Shown here: positions 12,201 through 27,200 of the stretch, piece by piece | How positions within the stretch are numbered: position 1 is the stretch's first letter | Layout: every line of letters begins with the position of its first letter | Source: Oreocharis arfaki | Taxonomy: Eukaryota > Chordata > Aves > Passeriformes > Paramythiidae | NCBI GenBank assembly: GCA_013398015.1 | Contig: VZRR01013894.1 | Coordinates: 310,001 to 374,000, forward strand | Reading direction: 5' to 3' | Length of the DNA: 64,000 nt | Program-made: the position numbers and the translations under genes | Notes under the pieces: model-generated | Told to the model about the DNA's origin: nothing | Databases searched by the model: none | What the model saw: only the letters and a program-made list of their open reading frames with translations

Positions 12201-15200
12201 GAAATTGTAAATTTTTTTACACTTTAATAGCTATTCACTTTTTATTTAAAATCCTGAAAAGTTTCTCTGTGTGATTCCTAGTTGCAGTGTATTCTACTTG
12301 AATTGCAGAAGAGCAATAGTGAAATATTTTCTTACAAATTATCACCTACCACGTGAGTTTCTGTGTGTAATCAGAAGCCTTTGGTTTCTTACCCATTTCT
12401 GATATGGTATTTTAGGGTGCTGCTGTGGCTTACCTTATTCTTAAAATGTCTTTGTGCTTCTTGGGGTTTACTGCATGGTTTCAGATCAACTTCTTTTTGT
12501 TCTGAGCCCAGATGACTGAAGTGACCTCTAAAGTCACTGTAAGTGATTTGTTCAAGTAATTTGTGTTAATTTGAAGGCTTAAACTTTTAATTAAAACTTA
12601 CTGGTCTTGTAGCTAAACTTTTTGACAAGCCAAAGTTAACCCCTCCATTGCAGGCCATATTTGCGAGCGGTCTTTTTGGAATTGTTAAAATTTTCATTCA
12701 GAAGTTGTAGTTTGCTGCTTCTGAAGTCTGTATGTTAATAACTTCTGCCACAGGACAAGCACCCATCCTTGCTGTTTCTGTAGTGCAGGTATCAGTAAAC
12801 CTGCACATCTAGCAGAAGGCTTAGACAAAATTTGGCTTAAGTTTGTTTTACATTGTTCAAACTCAAGGGACTAATTTTATTGGCTTGCTTTTAGGAAAGC
12901 AACACAGTATTTATCTTAGATCAAAATGAAAAAAGCATAGGGAAAGATGAATTGGGGTTTTTTTGTTTCTTTTCTCCTAGTTCTCCCCTTTCCTTAATAT
13001 TTGGGTTTGACCCTCCAAAAGTGTCTTAGGAATAGTTTCTTGCAATTGTAGAACACTTTCTTGGGCCTCGATTCGGGCCGTTTCTTGAGTTTCTGAGGAT
13101 TAGTTTCTGTGATTAGGGTGCAGCAGAACTGATCGCGGAACTTAAACCTCAGTGGTGCATCTTGCAAGAAATAGCTCTTGAATTGAAACTTTCATTTAAA
13201 TGTAAACATGTTTATACTGGTGAGGGGTAATGAGCAGCACTATTTTTTTCTGCTTTTAAGGAAGACTCTGTGTAACAGTTTGGTGGGAGAGAAGCAATGT
13301 TCCAGATTAACTGGTCTCTTCCATGTGCATATTTGTAAACAAATCTGCAAATTTGCTGTTTAAGACTGTTCGAATGGGATATTTGATGTTTCTAAATATA
13401 ATTGAAAATAGCATCGAATATCTGTATGTAATCTCTTTTGAGCAAGTCTTTCCCTATACACACATTCCTTCTGCAGCACAGAATGGTGTTTTCTACCAAC
13501 AAAACCCCCAGCTATGCTGTATTGCATTACAGTGGAAGGTAACAGAATTCTGCAAATCAGTTTTCTTTTTGGTAGGTGGTTTCAGATGTTATTTTTTGGC
13601 ACCACTGTTTTGCAGTTACCTTTACAAATTCATTCAAGGCTGTAAATAAAAAAATAACTAGATCTGAATAATTTTTTGCCAAAAACATAGCTTGTATTAA
13701 GGTGAGTTTTCAGGTCCTACCTAAGTTTGAATAGAGTCATTGGGTCAATGACGATGAAATTTTGTTGGTGTATTTTTATGAAGTAGACTGGATAGTCTTA
13801 ACATTTTCTAGGATAGTACCAGTGGAAAAATACCTACATAGAAGGTAATGCTTATGACAAAAGCATCTCAGACAAGTGATAATGACTTTGAATGGGAAAG
13901 AAGTTTATTTGTTGTGTGTTATATTTCTGTAACCTTTTTCTAAAGAATATATCTATGTTTCAGACATCTGTTACTGCTGCCTAGTTTCCACATGCAAGTA
14001 ACAAAGACTTAACATTGCCTCATACCAGGAAGGGGCCTGATTCTGTAAAATTTAGTGTATGGGATAAACTCACTGAACTAACTGGTAGAGTAGTCGCTGA
14101 TTTTTTTGACTTGTTGAACCCTTTTTGGGGAACTTGTTGCACAAATAGAGCATTGTATTCTCCAGAAGGATGGATTTGGGACAGTTATTAGTCATAAAGC
14201 ACAATTTACCCTTCAGTATGTTTCTGTCTCCAGATCAATATTTTTCTAGTTATTGTCCCAAATGGTGAGGAATAGGTTGAATCATGTGGTGGTGAGTAGC
14301 AATTCAAGCCTTATAAAGCTTGGCTTGTCTTTCCTGCAAGCATCAGGTTTAGTAGAGAGGAAGAAATGCTCTTTTTTGATAAGTCTAGTAAAGAGGTAAT
14401 TCTCTAGTGTCTGCTTCTGGCTTGGAAGATGAAGTGTCTGCATTCAGTTGTTTCAATTTTTTTAAGTAGTATTTTGTCAAACATGGCATTCAAGTTATGT
14501 ATGATATTCTTCTGATGTTGGGATTTACATGTCTGTAGGTCTGTGTTCAGCCATTGAAATACGATGTTGAAATCCTCAATTAATTTTGATTCTTAGAAGA
14601 TTCTAATTCGTACTTGCTGGTATTCAATATTTTTAGGCAGTAAAAACTTTATAGAAGTTAGTCAGCCAATTTAATAGCACAAATAATATTCCAAAACATC
14701 ATGTAGTAGAAGCTGGGACTTTGAAAGCATGACTGACTCTGTGTAGCTGATGGTTGTAATGGAAAAGGAAATGCTGGTTTTAGATGTTCATTAGGCAAAC
14801 CCAAAATTCAAAGCTCGAGACTATGGCCAAAGTATAAGCAATATGTGGGATTCACCGTTAAACCTCATCTTAGATGTTTTCCTTCTCTGTCCTGCTCTAT
14901 GATTTGTGATTATTTTTTTCTTTAGTTATGTGGTTACACTTAAGCAAATGAGCTGCTTTGGTAACAGAGCTCATGCAAGTTAGAAAACTGGAAAAACTAA
15001 AAAAAACCTGAATAGTGTATTTGGGCTTGAGGCAAGAGAGCTTTTTCTTTGTGTCTTTTTTTCCCTTGAGGGGTATTTATTTCAGTTTTGTTTTTGAATT
15101 GTATCTGAGTTTGTAAGCAGCTTTTACTCCAACAGCAGTTGAGACAGGGTGATAACTTCTGAAGCTAACTTCATTAGTGAAGGCTGCCTCTTGTAGAACA

Positions 15201-18200
15201 ACAGACTTAAAAATTAGGAAGAAGCAGCCCTCACAGGTACATTAGTTTAAAAAAAAAATTGTATCTGATGATCACATACATAGTAAGCTAATGGATATAA
15301 AAATCATTGGTAAAGCTTCTAAGTTCGTGAAGTAGTAACCTTTCCTATCAGACCACAGAATGTTCTGATATTTATGTAATTCTTTAGTAATACACCACTC
15401 TTAGGGCAAGTGGAGTTCTGTGATCTGGTTCTTCGATCTCTTCCCTCACAGCCCCCAGCCTGATCAGGGTCAGACAGAGGGATCGAGTGCACCCTCAGCA
15501 GTTTTGCAGATGACCCCAAGCTGCAGTGGTGTGGTTGACATGCCCAGGGGATAGGATTCCATCCACATGGACCTGCACAAGCTCGAGAAGTGGGCCCTTG
15601 TGAACCTCCTGAGGTGCAAGTTCTGCACCTGGGTCAGGGCAGCCCCGGTATCAGTCCAGGCTGGGGGATGAAGAGATGGAGAGCAGCCCATATTCTAGTA
15701 GTGTGTTTACTTTAGAACTATAGTGATGAAACTGAGAAGTTAACACTTTTCTTAAAGAAAGTTGTGGACTTTTCTTACAGAATAAATTTAAACAGGTAAG
15801 TTAATGGAGAAATGCCACTTTAAAGGGGTGCTTGCAGCCTTATGTTTTAGTTATATGGTTGACAATGCAAGTCAATTTATCAGTATTTCTTTGTGTAAGC
15901 TGAGTTAAGATCTGCAGATATGTAAATTGAAGTCATGCTCTAGCATTGGTGCAGCTGAGTAGCAAGGTGGATGAGATGATTGGTCCAAGAATAAAAATCA
16001 GTTTTAAGGGTTGTTTTTGCATAGATCAACCTTCACATCATTTAAATATGACAAAATAATGCTAGCACACAAAAAGAAGGGAAAGAAGACACAGACATGA
16101 GAATGGAATTGCTGTTCTGTGTCTTACATTAGTAAAATCTGCTGTGAAACCGTTGTTCCTGAGTTTATTGTGTGAAGTTTTTTGGTATTAGCAGTCACAG
16201 TGGTTACTGCTCTAAACATTAGTTTCTAGATATGCTTCCCAGGAAAATAAGTGTTTTAGCTAACCTTTAAGAACAAATACCTCATGATTACGAATTTCAC
16301 GCGAAACAACCATAGGTAATCTCTGGAATGCGGTTGTGATGCTTTTGGTGTGCTGACTTGCAGATTTTATCATCTCTAAAAAATTTTCTGTGGAAAAGTA
16401 ATTTCTCAGAATAAGAAAGGTTTAAAATTCAGTCCTCAGAGCACTCTTAATTATTCAGTACTGTGTGAACAATATCTCTGAGGGGCAAATAAAATATAAA
16501 GCGCAGGGATAGGGGTTAAGAGACTTATTCTTGCTTGAGGAAAGAGTGATCAGAAAATTCATGTGGAGATTAAAATTTTAGTGCGCATGTAAATAAGTGG
16601 AACTTTTTTTTTCTAGGCTCTCTTCTTTTGGAGTCCAAAATTAACCCGAACACTGCGTACCAGAAGCAACAGGTAAACATACTTTTCTTTTCCTCACGTT
16701 AAAAGGCAGGTTTTTTAACAGTATTCAAGCAACAGTGTAGCAAATAGTAATTTTTTTGCCTCTTTTGCAGATTATATTTTGTGTGCTTGTGCCAAAAATA
16801 GGTGAAGTAGTTTGCACCATTTTTGTGCATTACATGATCATGTGTTATTTCTCTGCATTTTTGGTGAAGTTATGCAGCTGAATTGCACTCTGTTTTGTAC
16901 CAGAAATTGCTTTGGAAGAGACAGGCAACACAAAATTTTCAAAATCACGAAGTAATTGAGGTTCCTGAGGGTTATAGTATCTGAAATTTAGTATCGTCTG
17001 GCTTTTTCCTTCTTTGTATTTCGGATGCTATAACTTTAAATGTATTTTAATTCAAGGGAAGACTAGAAGGCTTTAAAGCTATTTACATGCTAACCTTTGT
17101 CTTTTACTTGGAAGGTGGGTATGGCTTACTACTGATACAGAGCATTCTGTATGCATAAAAGCAGCTTCTCACCTTTAGTTTGCACTTTGCTTCAATTATT
17201 TGAGCCATACATTTTGAGCCCCTAAAGAATGCTCATGAGATGGGTGAGAAGTGAGCTGTGTAGGTTTTGTACTTTATTTGCTGTTCTTGTTTCATGGATG
17301 CTGAGAATTGCCCTTAGAGGTTTAAAAATGCTAAACCAGATTGTATTTTGTTGCCTGTTTGGTCAGCTCAGACTTGTTAAAATCTTGTCAGGTACAGTTA
17401 ATGTATTAAAACACTCTTCAGTCTTCTAGCTTTAATAGTTTATTACAGGCATGGACATACTGTTGTTTTGTTCATAGGCAGTCCCAGTAGTTGTGTAACT
17501 GCAGCTGTTCATGGGATTGTATTTTGAACTGAATGGGAGGAACCCAGTATGGGTTAAAAATACCCTTCCTTGAAAAATTTAACCCATATCTGTCTCTTGG
17601 TATAATTCATAATGCACCATATAAACAGCCCAATACTGAGCAACTGATAAAGCCAGTGTGGGTCTGGAGAACCAGCTCCAGGGAGGAAGAAAGGACAAGA
17701 CCAGTGAAAATGCTAAGCAGACTAAGTTTTAGCTGTAATCCTGACTAGCTTGAGGTCATGGTTCTATGATACAGTAACTTGAACTTTAAAACTCTTGAAG
17801 TGACACTGAATATTTCACAGCTCTATGGCATAAAGTGCTGATCTGGTGTAAACTTGCTTTGCTGGGTTAAATCTGTTCAAAGAGCATTGAGGAGGTGAGT
17901 TTTGTATCAATAGGCTTTATGTCAGGTCAGACATGAAACCTGCTTCAAGTAGGCATAAAATTGCAAGGTTGGTGCAAACTACTATGCATGCCTGTCAGTG
18001 TACCAGTATTTCCTACTCTGGGTCAGACATGTGTTGTAATCTAGTGCTGCATAAATCATACTGGTCATTGTGAAAATATGGTTAGAGAAATAAAAATATT
18101 AAACATGAATCTGTCCCATTAGAACAGCACTGTACATTCTCTGTTCTGGAGGAGGAAAAGTGCTGTTTTTAAAGCTTTCCAATGCTGCGTAGACAGAAAT

Positions 18201-21200
18201 TTATACTTTCAGGTGGATTGTTGATATTATTTAAGCAAACCAGTGTCTAATATAGATTGAATATGGGGCTCTGCTCCGAGCCTTAGAAATACCAAATGTT
18301 TCTTGGCATGTGTATTAAATCTGCTTTCTAGCCTGTTTTCTTTCATGTGAGGCTTGCTTATCCTTTCCCTTAGTAAAAGGCAAGTTCAGAGTTTAAACCT
18401 GATTCCATATGAGCTAAGCTTGGAGCTTAGCAGCTGAAAGAAAGAGTAGGGTTTTTTCCCAGCTCTGCTCCTAGAACTGAACAGCTTAAACTTCCTAAAC
18501 CACAAGAAAATCAACTTGATACTTTAAATCCCTCTTCAAAAACTGATAACTCTCTATGTTGGCAGAAATTTCAAGCCGCCTTACAGAAGATCTATTTGTG
18601 GAACTGAGATGGAAGAGTGAGTGAGATCTTTCTTTTTGACTGCAGAAGGCCACTTAGGTCACCTCACTACTAGTGAAACTGCAGCCTGAGACAGGAGAAT
18701 TGCTTTTGAGCTTGCCTGCCGTTGTTAGTTGCAGTTTCAAAATTTCAAGAAAATCTCCCAGAAATCTAAGACTTAAAACCTCGAAGTAGCTGTGTAGTGT
18801 TATGATCTTACCAGGCTTTTATCTCAGAATTTTGTTGTGAGGGTGAACCTCCATTCTGTTTTAAGGGGTACATAGCAGCACATCTGTTTCTGCTGTGACA
18901 CAGCATGTGGCTTGTGGGCACTTTGAATATCTAATGGTATAAATGGATGAGTTTTGACTTTTGTTTAGGCTGACATGAGGCTTGTAAGAAGAAGCAATAT
19001 TTTATTGGACCAACTGAATACAATTTGTGGTTGAAAGCAAGGAGAAATAATGTGTACTAAGTTCTTGGGGAAACTTACTATGCCAGTTGCTTTGGATCCT
19101 TCAACAAAAGAAGCCCATAGGTAGCTTTGTGATAAACAGTGGAGTCCTTCCACTGGTGAAAAAACCTTCCACCTATGCTGCTCTATTAGTGCCAGTGTGA
19201 AACAAATGGTCTCGTTAATTGTTGATACCACACATTATGCAATCTCATGGTATACATATGTGTGTTTTAATAACTGCATAGCTTAGATAATTATTTATCA
19301 AAATACTGGTGTGAAGACCTGAGGACAAGTTTGCCTTGCCTTTGTTGCCTGGTGTGTAAAACATTCATGGGAACTAAAAACAAACAAAACCAACCAACTC
19401 GCCAAAAAACACCCCACCAAAAAAACCCCAACAAAAACTATACCTGTGAAGCTGAGCTTGTGGTATGATTTTGTCCCAGTTGTCTGCTTTATATTTCTTG
19501 GTGTTCAGTATTGAAAGCAGTGACTGCCGTTTGTGGTGGTAAATACAACTTTCTGCATTTGGAGAGAAAGAATTCTTGGGAGATCTTGAGCCCTGCTCAG
19601 GGACTCATTTTTCATACATCAACCTGAGATACTTCAGTTTGCACCGTCGAGTTCCTGGTCTTTCCAGACTTACCTGCCATCTGGAGGTTTGAAATAATTC
19701 ATTAAAGCATTAAATTCATAGACAGTCTTTTAACTACCTTTGCAGTAGTCAAATAAATTAGTCTGTCACAATGAAGAGCCATTTTCTGCTGTGTTCAAAA
19801 AGAAACGTAGGTCTGTGTATCTGATTCTGTAACATGGAATTGCTACCAGTGGAAGTTTATTGATGCTCTGAACCATGTGCTTCCTGGCAAACTCATCACT
19901 ACTTATACTAAAACTAGAAGAAAGGAAGCCATATGAGGAAAGAAAGCTAGAAAGAAAACAACTTGAGGAACTAATGTCCTGTGGCTCAAAAAGAGGCCTT
20001 AGTATTTCTTATGTTAAGGTTCTACTTGTAGGCAGAAACTTCTTCAGAAAAAGCAAAATGTGCACAGTACAGCCACATGAGCACCTGATTTGTATTCTTA
20101 TTTACAGATTTATATTACGTTTTGTTGGTGTTTTTATTTTAAAATGTTACAATAATGGTCCTATAATTTTGCCATGGGATATACTGGATTTAATTACTGG
20201 GTAAGTAGTAGCATACACCTTAAAAGCAAATTTTGTTTAGTAAGTGGAATTTAATTATGCAAGGCATTTCTGGGTCACACATGGAATACTTAGTTTTTCT
20301 CTTCTGGTGTTGGTGTTTTCTTAATAATCTAGGAAAGGTAGAAGATATTTAAATGTGGGTTAGGGGGGTTAAGGCACTAAAATTTCAGAATGTTAATGAC
20401 AAAGATGCTGTTCTTAAACAAGTTATCCTTATTCAAAAAATGGTTAACTCCACTAGTGTATTAGGACAACACACCTCTTCCTATGCAGCCCTAAAGGATT
20501 AAAAAAAGCTCTATACACATAGTATTTTCTAGGGAGAAACCTGATATGGGTGTGGACTGGGGTATAGCTTTTCAGTATACTTTGGCAATGCTTTAAAAAT
20601 AGAAAAGTAAAGACTTGTATCATCAGCTTTTTTGGATGCATCCATGTACATCCTGTAACACAGTGATGGAGTATGTATTGCATCCCTTTCTGTGCCTGAT
20701 ACAAGGAATACTTGAGTTGCTTACAGCTTCCACCTACAGTCTTGCATCTACACTAGAGGTGTCTTGTGTCCTTTGCTTTTGCAGTCACTTCTTCAGTTCC
20801 TCAGAAGAATAAAAATTGAAATTCATCCAGAGTACTATCTACTAGCTATGTAACTTGAAGGTGGCCATCCTCGAATAATGGAGAGCGGACTTATTAATAA
20901 AAAAGCCAAGTTTTGAAAATATCCAAAAAGGCACTGACAGAATGCACAGAGAAGATGAACTTCATACCCTTGCTGTCATGACAAGCAAGCCAACAGTGAA
21001 ACTATTTCAATAAAATTTGTGCATATTGTAGCTAAGATAGCCAGGGAGAGTGTGTGGCTTTGTGGGGTGAGGGGATAAACAAGGGGAAGGATGGGCTGCT
21101 CTTGGGTTTGGGGTGGGCCAGTTCATCTATTTTAAATTAACATACATTTCTTTTCCTTCATGTCTGTTTTCCTGTGTATTCTGATTTTTCTGCTGTTGCT

Positions 21201-24200
21201 GAGTATGGCCAGTGAGTCAAGGTTCTGCTGCAGAACTAATAAACTGATTTTTTTTCCATGTTTTCATGGGATTGCAGCTATGAAATTACTAACTGAAAAG
21301 TCATGTTTGATTTTTGAGCTTTCATAGAAGCTTGTAGAACACAATCTGAGTCTGCCTCTGACATGTTAATCAGTTTTTTGAATAAATTGTTATCACATAA
21401 TCAGGTTCTAGGTGAAAAAGTACATGAAACCAAATGCAGAATTGAAACTTTGTATTACATTACTTGGGTGGGGGTTTTTAGCTTGAAGATTCTGCCATGA
21501 CCTACCACAATAACTGTATATTTAACTTAAGAAGTCTGGGTAGTTCGAGTAGTTTATTTCATAAAGAGAAACCTGGAGTTATGAAGCTGTACTTTTGATT
21601 GTAAATATTTAGATAGCAAGGTGCTGAAAGGGGGCTCGGCATGTCCAGGGAAGTGTCCGTAAACAATATAAGGGCTTAGATAAGGTGCTAGCAATCAGGC
21701 AGTCCAAGAGAGGAAGAAACAGCCTGGCTGTGTTGAACCTTGTGTGGGCCAGGAAACTGTCACAGGTCTGAACCATGTGAGGGTTAATAGGAAGAGATTG
21801 ACTTGCTTATTTAGGCTGAAAGCAAGAATTTATGACTTACCTAATTTAGGGGGTCACTACTTCTTGAGTGTAGCCTAAATCTCATAGGGATGCCAAAAGA
21901 ATGTTTTGGAGCTGCAGAGTAGACTCATTTTCTCCCTGGACACGAACAGTAGTGAGAGTCTGTTGTCAAACAGTAACAGTTTTGTTAATTTAATCACATT
22001 AGGAAAGAAATCATAGCAGAATCAAATCTGACGTAGTGGTTGCTCTGAAATTCTTCATGATGAAATCCCACAGCTTGCTTTGGAGAGTGTGAGTGCTGTA
22101 CAACATGCCTGCTAATCAACTTTCTAGTAGTTAAATAAAATTGATTTAATGTCTAATAAAAGTTGGTCTTTAGTGAGTGCTATGGGGAGAACTTTAGACT
22201 GACAGTATGTATCAAAAACCTTTTACTCTTGTGGAAAGTCAGAAACATTTTGGCAATAGTTTCAAAAAAATGAAAAGTCAGGGGATAGATACTAAACCCT
22301 GTCCTTAAGTGCACTTGCCTCTGTTTCCTGGGTAAAACTATGGCAGGTTAGCTACTGAGGCATGAGGTCTCAAATAAAACTGTAGCACACAGTAGTGCTT
22401 CTGGAGGAGCTCTAACTGACAACAGCTTGCTTCATGAGGGCTTGATGCAGCCAGCAGTGGGAGAAGCAGCACAGGAATCCCCGATTGTATTCCAGATTTT
22501 TGCCTCAGGCTGTGCCCTTTTAAGGACTAGAGTGTACAAAGCTATCCTCCACTGGTAGAAATGATTGATACTTCTTTATGGGAATGTTAAATATGTAGGT
22601 CTCCTAGAAAGAGGCCATACTTGGAACTTGTGGTTTAATCTTAAAATTCCTCATTTTATCTGTGCAGTCATAATGAGCACTATTATAACAGAAAACAAAT
22701 TCATTTAAATGGTCCTAAGGAGACAGCAAGTTTTTTATGGGCTAAGATAGTGGTGACACATCCAACTGGCACTACTGTCAAAATATTTTTTTTTGCAAAG
22801 CAGCAAATGATTTTTCATTCTTTGGATAAGATCATGAACTCTACATAAATAGCTCCTGATTATCATCTTATTTTAAAACGATCTTGCTGAGAACTGTGAT
22901 ACATCATAAAAATATGAAGAGCTAGAATGCTGAGATTCTTGCAGAGAACTCAGTATAAGATCCTTCAATGAGAAAACCTTTGTCCGGGTTTGTGACAGTT
23001 CACACAGTGTAGCTATAATTTAATACTACTGTTTCACATTTTAATTGTTTAACAATGAGCTAGATAAGAACAATTTTTAGATGTTGTAATTATCCCATCC
23101 AGTTCCTTGTGTAAATGCTAATATTTATATGAAATGGAACAACAAAGGACATTTTTGTTCCAGCTGAACCAGAGCTGCTTACATGAATTGAATAAAATTG
23201 AAGATTTTATTTTCATCAAGGTGTAATGTGCAAGACTTACCTCCTTACCTCTCTAACCAATAGCCGGTATTACTGAGCATATTTATCCTTATTCCTGTTT
23301 TCTCTTTGGAGGATGTATTCTTAAGAAATTTCAGTTGCTTTCTGGAGTTTCAAGAAGTAGTGTTTGATATTTGGAAGCAACAGATATTCCTATTCCGTAG
23401 CTGAGAGATCCAGAGTAGTTACTGGACTCCACTTACACTGAGGGAATATTAGATCAAGCATATACAAAGATTTCTTTCAATAAAATAAACAGAAGTAGAC
23501 TGTTACTGATGTGTTCTTCTATCTTTAACTCCATCTAGAATTTCCATCAGTTTTTCTTCATACATGTATCAGTCTTGTACTATTATTTTTGATGATTATA
23601 CGCTTTGTAGTATTAACAAAATGAAATTATAGTCACAACTGTCTTAATTTAACAGTGAATTTAAACTTAGACAAAACTGTATATTATGCAAGAGTGAAGT
23701 GCTTTTTGTTTCATGTTCTCTTTTTAAAAGCCCTTTGATGCAAGAAAGGTTGTGCAAACAAATACAGTATACTAAAGATCCAGAGAGTAGCAATTGATAG
23801 ATTTTTGTTGAGGAATCATAATACAAAACCCTTCTGTGACAAGACAACAGATACTAATAATTTTAAATTTTAATGTTGCCAATTGGAAAACACTTTTCTA
23901 ATATTGATAATACAAACTGGAAGATGATTGTTCTGCTGCTCAAATGATTTCTTTTAGCAATTTTTTGTTTTGTTTTCCAAGGAAGAAATAACTAAAAAAT
24001 CCCAGAATGCATAGAGGTGTGAACTTCCGTGTTTAGTAGTAGAGGATCTTGTTAAAGGGAAAAATTGCTGTGCTATGGCCAAGTACACTTCTGTACATCT
24101 GTGACTGTAGTTTTTCAAAAGCAGGTTTAACTTTTTGTTTTCTCTTTCCTTTTTCTCTGCCTGCCTTCCTTCCTCTGTCTTGATCCATTGCTGGATGTTA

Positions 24201-27200
24201 TTCAGAGACTTAGAGCTTTTGTTTAGTAAACTTAAGCAGTTAATGTAAATAACACTGTCCTTACTTGTGTTCTTATAGTCATTTCATTGTTAGTTATGTT
24301 GTTTATCAAGAAGAAAATACATTTTGGTCTGCTGGAAATGACTTGCTTAGAAATCTAACTACTTTCACCTGAATGGAAATGTAATTAGATGGGAATGTGG
24401 CAAGTTCTGCTAGGATCTACTTAAAATGTGGTGTTAGGGTTGTTTGGGTTTTTTTAATTAAATAAGCGCTGCTCAGCCTGAAGCTAAGGATGGAGTGGCC
24501 TTGAAAATTACTGCAGTAGAAATACAGTTGCAGAGATAACTGTATTAGAATTTGAACTTGATACTTACATTTAATACTGCAGTGAGGTACACACTGTTTT
24601 TAAAAGATGGTAAACAAAAAAAATTTTGGGGGGGGGAACCTTCACTTTTCAGATTTTTGTAAACTGATTTTTCTTGCTCTATTGGAGTCAGCAGTACCAG
24701 GTGCTGTCAATCTGTTATTACCAGAGTATTTGCTCCATGACCTGTCTTGTAGAGAATAAACTATTAATTATGATTTTTTTCTTCCTTTTGTATTTTGGAG
24801 GTGGTCTTCCTAAATCCCTTTCTTCTGTGTACCACCTCTTCCTCAACCCTTTGGAAAAGGAAAAGGTAAACTATTTGCCATTTACAAGATAAAGCCATTA
24901 GTGCCTCTGAAGCAGTATAGCTGCTCTGGTAATGGCAAATTGATTATATCGTATTGCTTGACAATCCTGTTGGAGCTGGCTGATTGTGCTGCTTAGCTTA
25001 TAGTTTAGTTTAAGGTGTTTTCTAGTAAGTGCATATCAAAATCTAAATGTAAGGTTTCTCTTTATTGTCAGTATTCATTTTAATATCACTATAAGCAAAA
25101 ACTGTACTTAATGGAGTAAAAAGTCTGTATTTTATGTATAAGTAGAAAAATTCTCGTGTCTCTTGTCCTAGTGAGTAAATGCAAGGTTTAGCAGTTGGCT
25201 GAAGTAATGCGGTTTCATGGAGCTATGTGTATTTACTGTGCCTATATTTCAGCTGTTACAGGAAGACAAAAGACTAACAGTAAAACTTGATTCAGTATGT
25301 GTAAACAATGCTGATTTTATTTTCTTCTTTTATTAATTTCGTTTTATTTTTTATTTAGTTATTCTAAGTGTTATTTAGCAGACTCTCTGTCTGCTAATTG
25401 ATCAAATACCTTATCAGTGTGTGACATTGCTGTTAGCAGCATCAGCTTCCGCTATCATGTATTGGTTTTACATGCAGTATGAGTGCTCTGATAAACTCTT
25501 GAACTATCTTAGTAAGTAGGTGAGAGCTTCAGTGTCTGGGTAGTAAACATAGGTAAGCAGGGTTTCAACTAATTCCTAGAAATCTAGGGCAAAACTTCCT
25601 TCCAGAATTGTGGTTTGGAGTAAGTAAAGCTGTGCATAATTCGGTGTAGTCCCAGGCAGTGAACTGTGCTGTTTCTCTTCTTCAGAGTTTGTAGCCATCT
25701 TGGGACTACCTTTTAAACAGGTCTTCTGTGCATTAGCAGAGTGTCTTCTGGGGCTTGCAAAAATGAAAAAATGTATTGTAACTTTGATCCTACAGAAAAA
25801 GTGCGGTTTTTTGTGGTCCAATGGAAACATTAAAAAAATCCCCTTACATAAACCCCCACAAAACCTGTTGCTTTTGTTACTGTATTTCATTAGAGAATGC
25901 ATTGAGGTAGAAGTGCATTTGCTTGATTAGCCTTTTTGAGATCTGCAATATTATGGTCACATAAATTAAGAACTAAAACTTCTGGTATGTTTCTGGATCT
26001 TCTTTTTTCTGATTTATGCAGAAATGTTTTTAATCCTAAGAATCTCAGAACATATGAAAATTTTATGAAGTGTGATTGTTGCATTTGTATTGTAATATTG
26101 TCTTGTCATAATTATGTGTCAGTGTCAGGGTGGTTTTATTTTAAAATTTTACTCTCTAAATACTATTTAGGTTTGTAAGATCTGAAATATACTGCCTAAA
26201 AATACTCTTCCTCTCTTTAAAGGATACCTTGATTGTGTGGTCTGAAGCTGAAAATTATGATTTGGCACTTAGCTTTCAAGAAAAAGCAGGATGTGATGAA
26301 ATATGGGAAAAAATATGTCAGGTAAGTTTGATAAATGTGAGATTGAGGCAACCTAATTCATCTTAATGTTTGTGCTCAAAACTCTTAGGCTGTTCTGAGA
26401 GCTGAATTTGAACAACAGTAGATAGAAAGTGAAAACTACCATTTTAGCTAGCTCTCACAAATTTTGCATTTTTTAAATTTGAAAACTTTCTCCTTCCTCC
26501 AGAAATTTAATACAAACCTAATCTATGTTTTGGATACTTTTTTTAGAGCATTTTCAGGTCTTTCTTAGTAACATAACTTTTTAGCTTTGTCTTCGCCCAA
26601 GGAAGTGTAGCTCAAAATGAGTGCTTAAAAAGTTGCCTAACAATTGATGCCATAATTAACTTTTTTCAGGTTGGCCGTGAGGGAAAAGATAACCTATGTA
26701 AGTTTTAGTGTAGAGAGAATAATGTATGTGAGCTGTTAGTGAGTTTTATAATGTATTTCTTACAGGATTTACCCTAAAATGTAATTTTATATATGATATA
26801 TATAATGAAACCATTTTTTATTTACATTTCTCTTTCTGCATTTCTCATTCTTCTGTTTCAGGGGAGGGGAATGTAGAGTTTCTTTCAGAACTTCTTTCCA
26901 TGTAAATGTTTCCAGGCTATGAAAGATTGATCTGATAGCAGGAGATAGCTCTATCCCTGTATTATTACCTTAAAGATAATGTTTTAAGAAATAAAAAAAT
27001 TTATATGTAGCACGTATCTATTTTAACATATGTTTTACCACTACAACCAGATGACTGTGTAGTCACTGAATCAGTGTTGTTTGTGGATAATGTTTGTTGG
27101 GGGTATTAACTATTGACCCAAAAGAGTTTAATCAGTGTATTCACTGATGTTAGTTCACTTTGTCAGTTCTTGTTTGGGTTTTTTATTCCCTTCCAAGCAT

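Larger units (their letters stand above)
9294..16616 (+). other. PPP4R3A intron 1 (7.3 kb)
   Basis: AT-rich intron with no internal gene. It holds a GC- and CpG-richer patch at about 11570-11830 with a kappaB-like site and a CACGTG E-box, and a degenerate CR1 fragment at 15479-15692. The acceptor is TTTTTTTTCTAG. Confidence 0.85.
16673..26222 (+). other. PPP4R3A intron 2 (9.5 kb)
   Basis: The largest intron, AT-rich. Visible structure is limited to an 11-bp inverted repeat at 17548-17588, an A/C-rich low-complexity tract at 19374-19440 and a short G run near 24630. Frames of about 110 codons (19875-20204 on + and 25576-25902 on -) match nothing I know. The acceptor CTTTAAAG is weak in pyrimidines just before the AG. 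Confidence 0.85.

Noticed and set aside
25576..25930. Frames of 108 codons (-) and 76 codons (+) in intron 2
   Set aside because: No recognisable motif and no splice or promoter context; length is near chance expectation for 64 kb in six frames.
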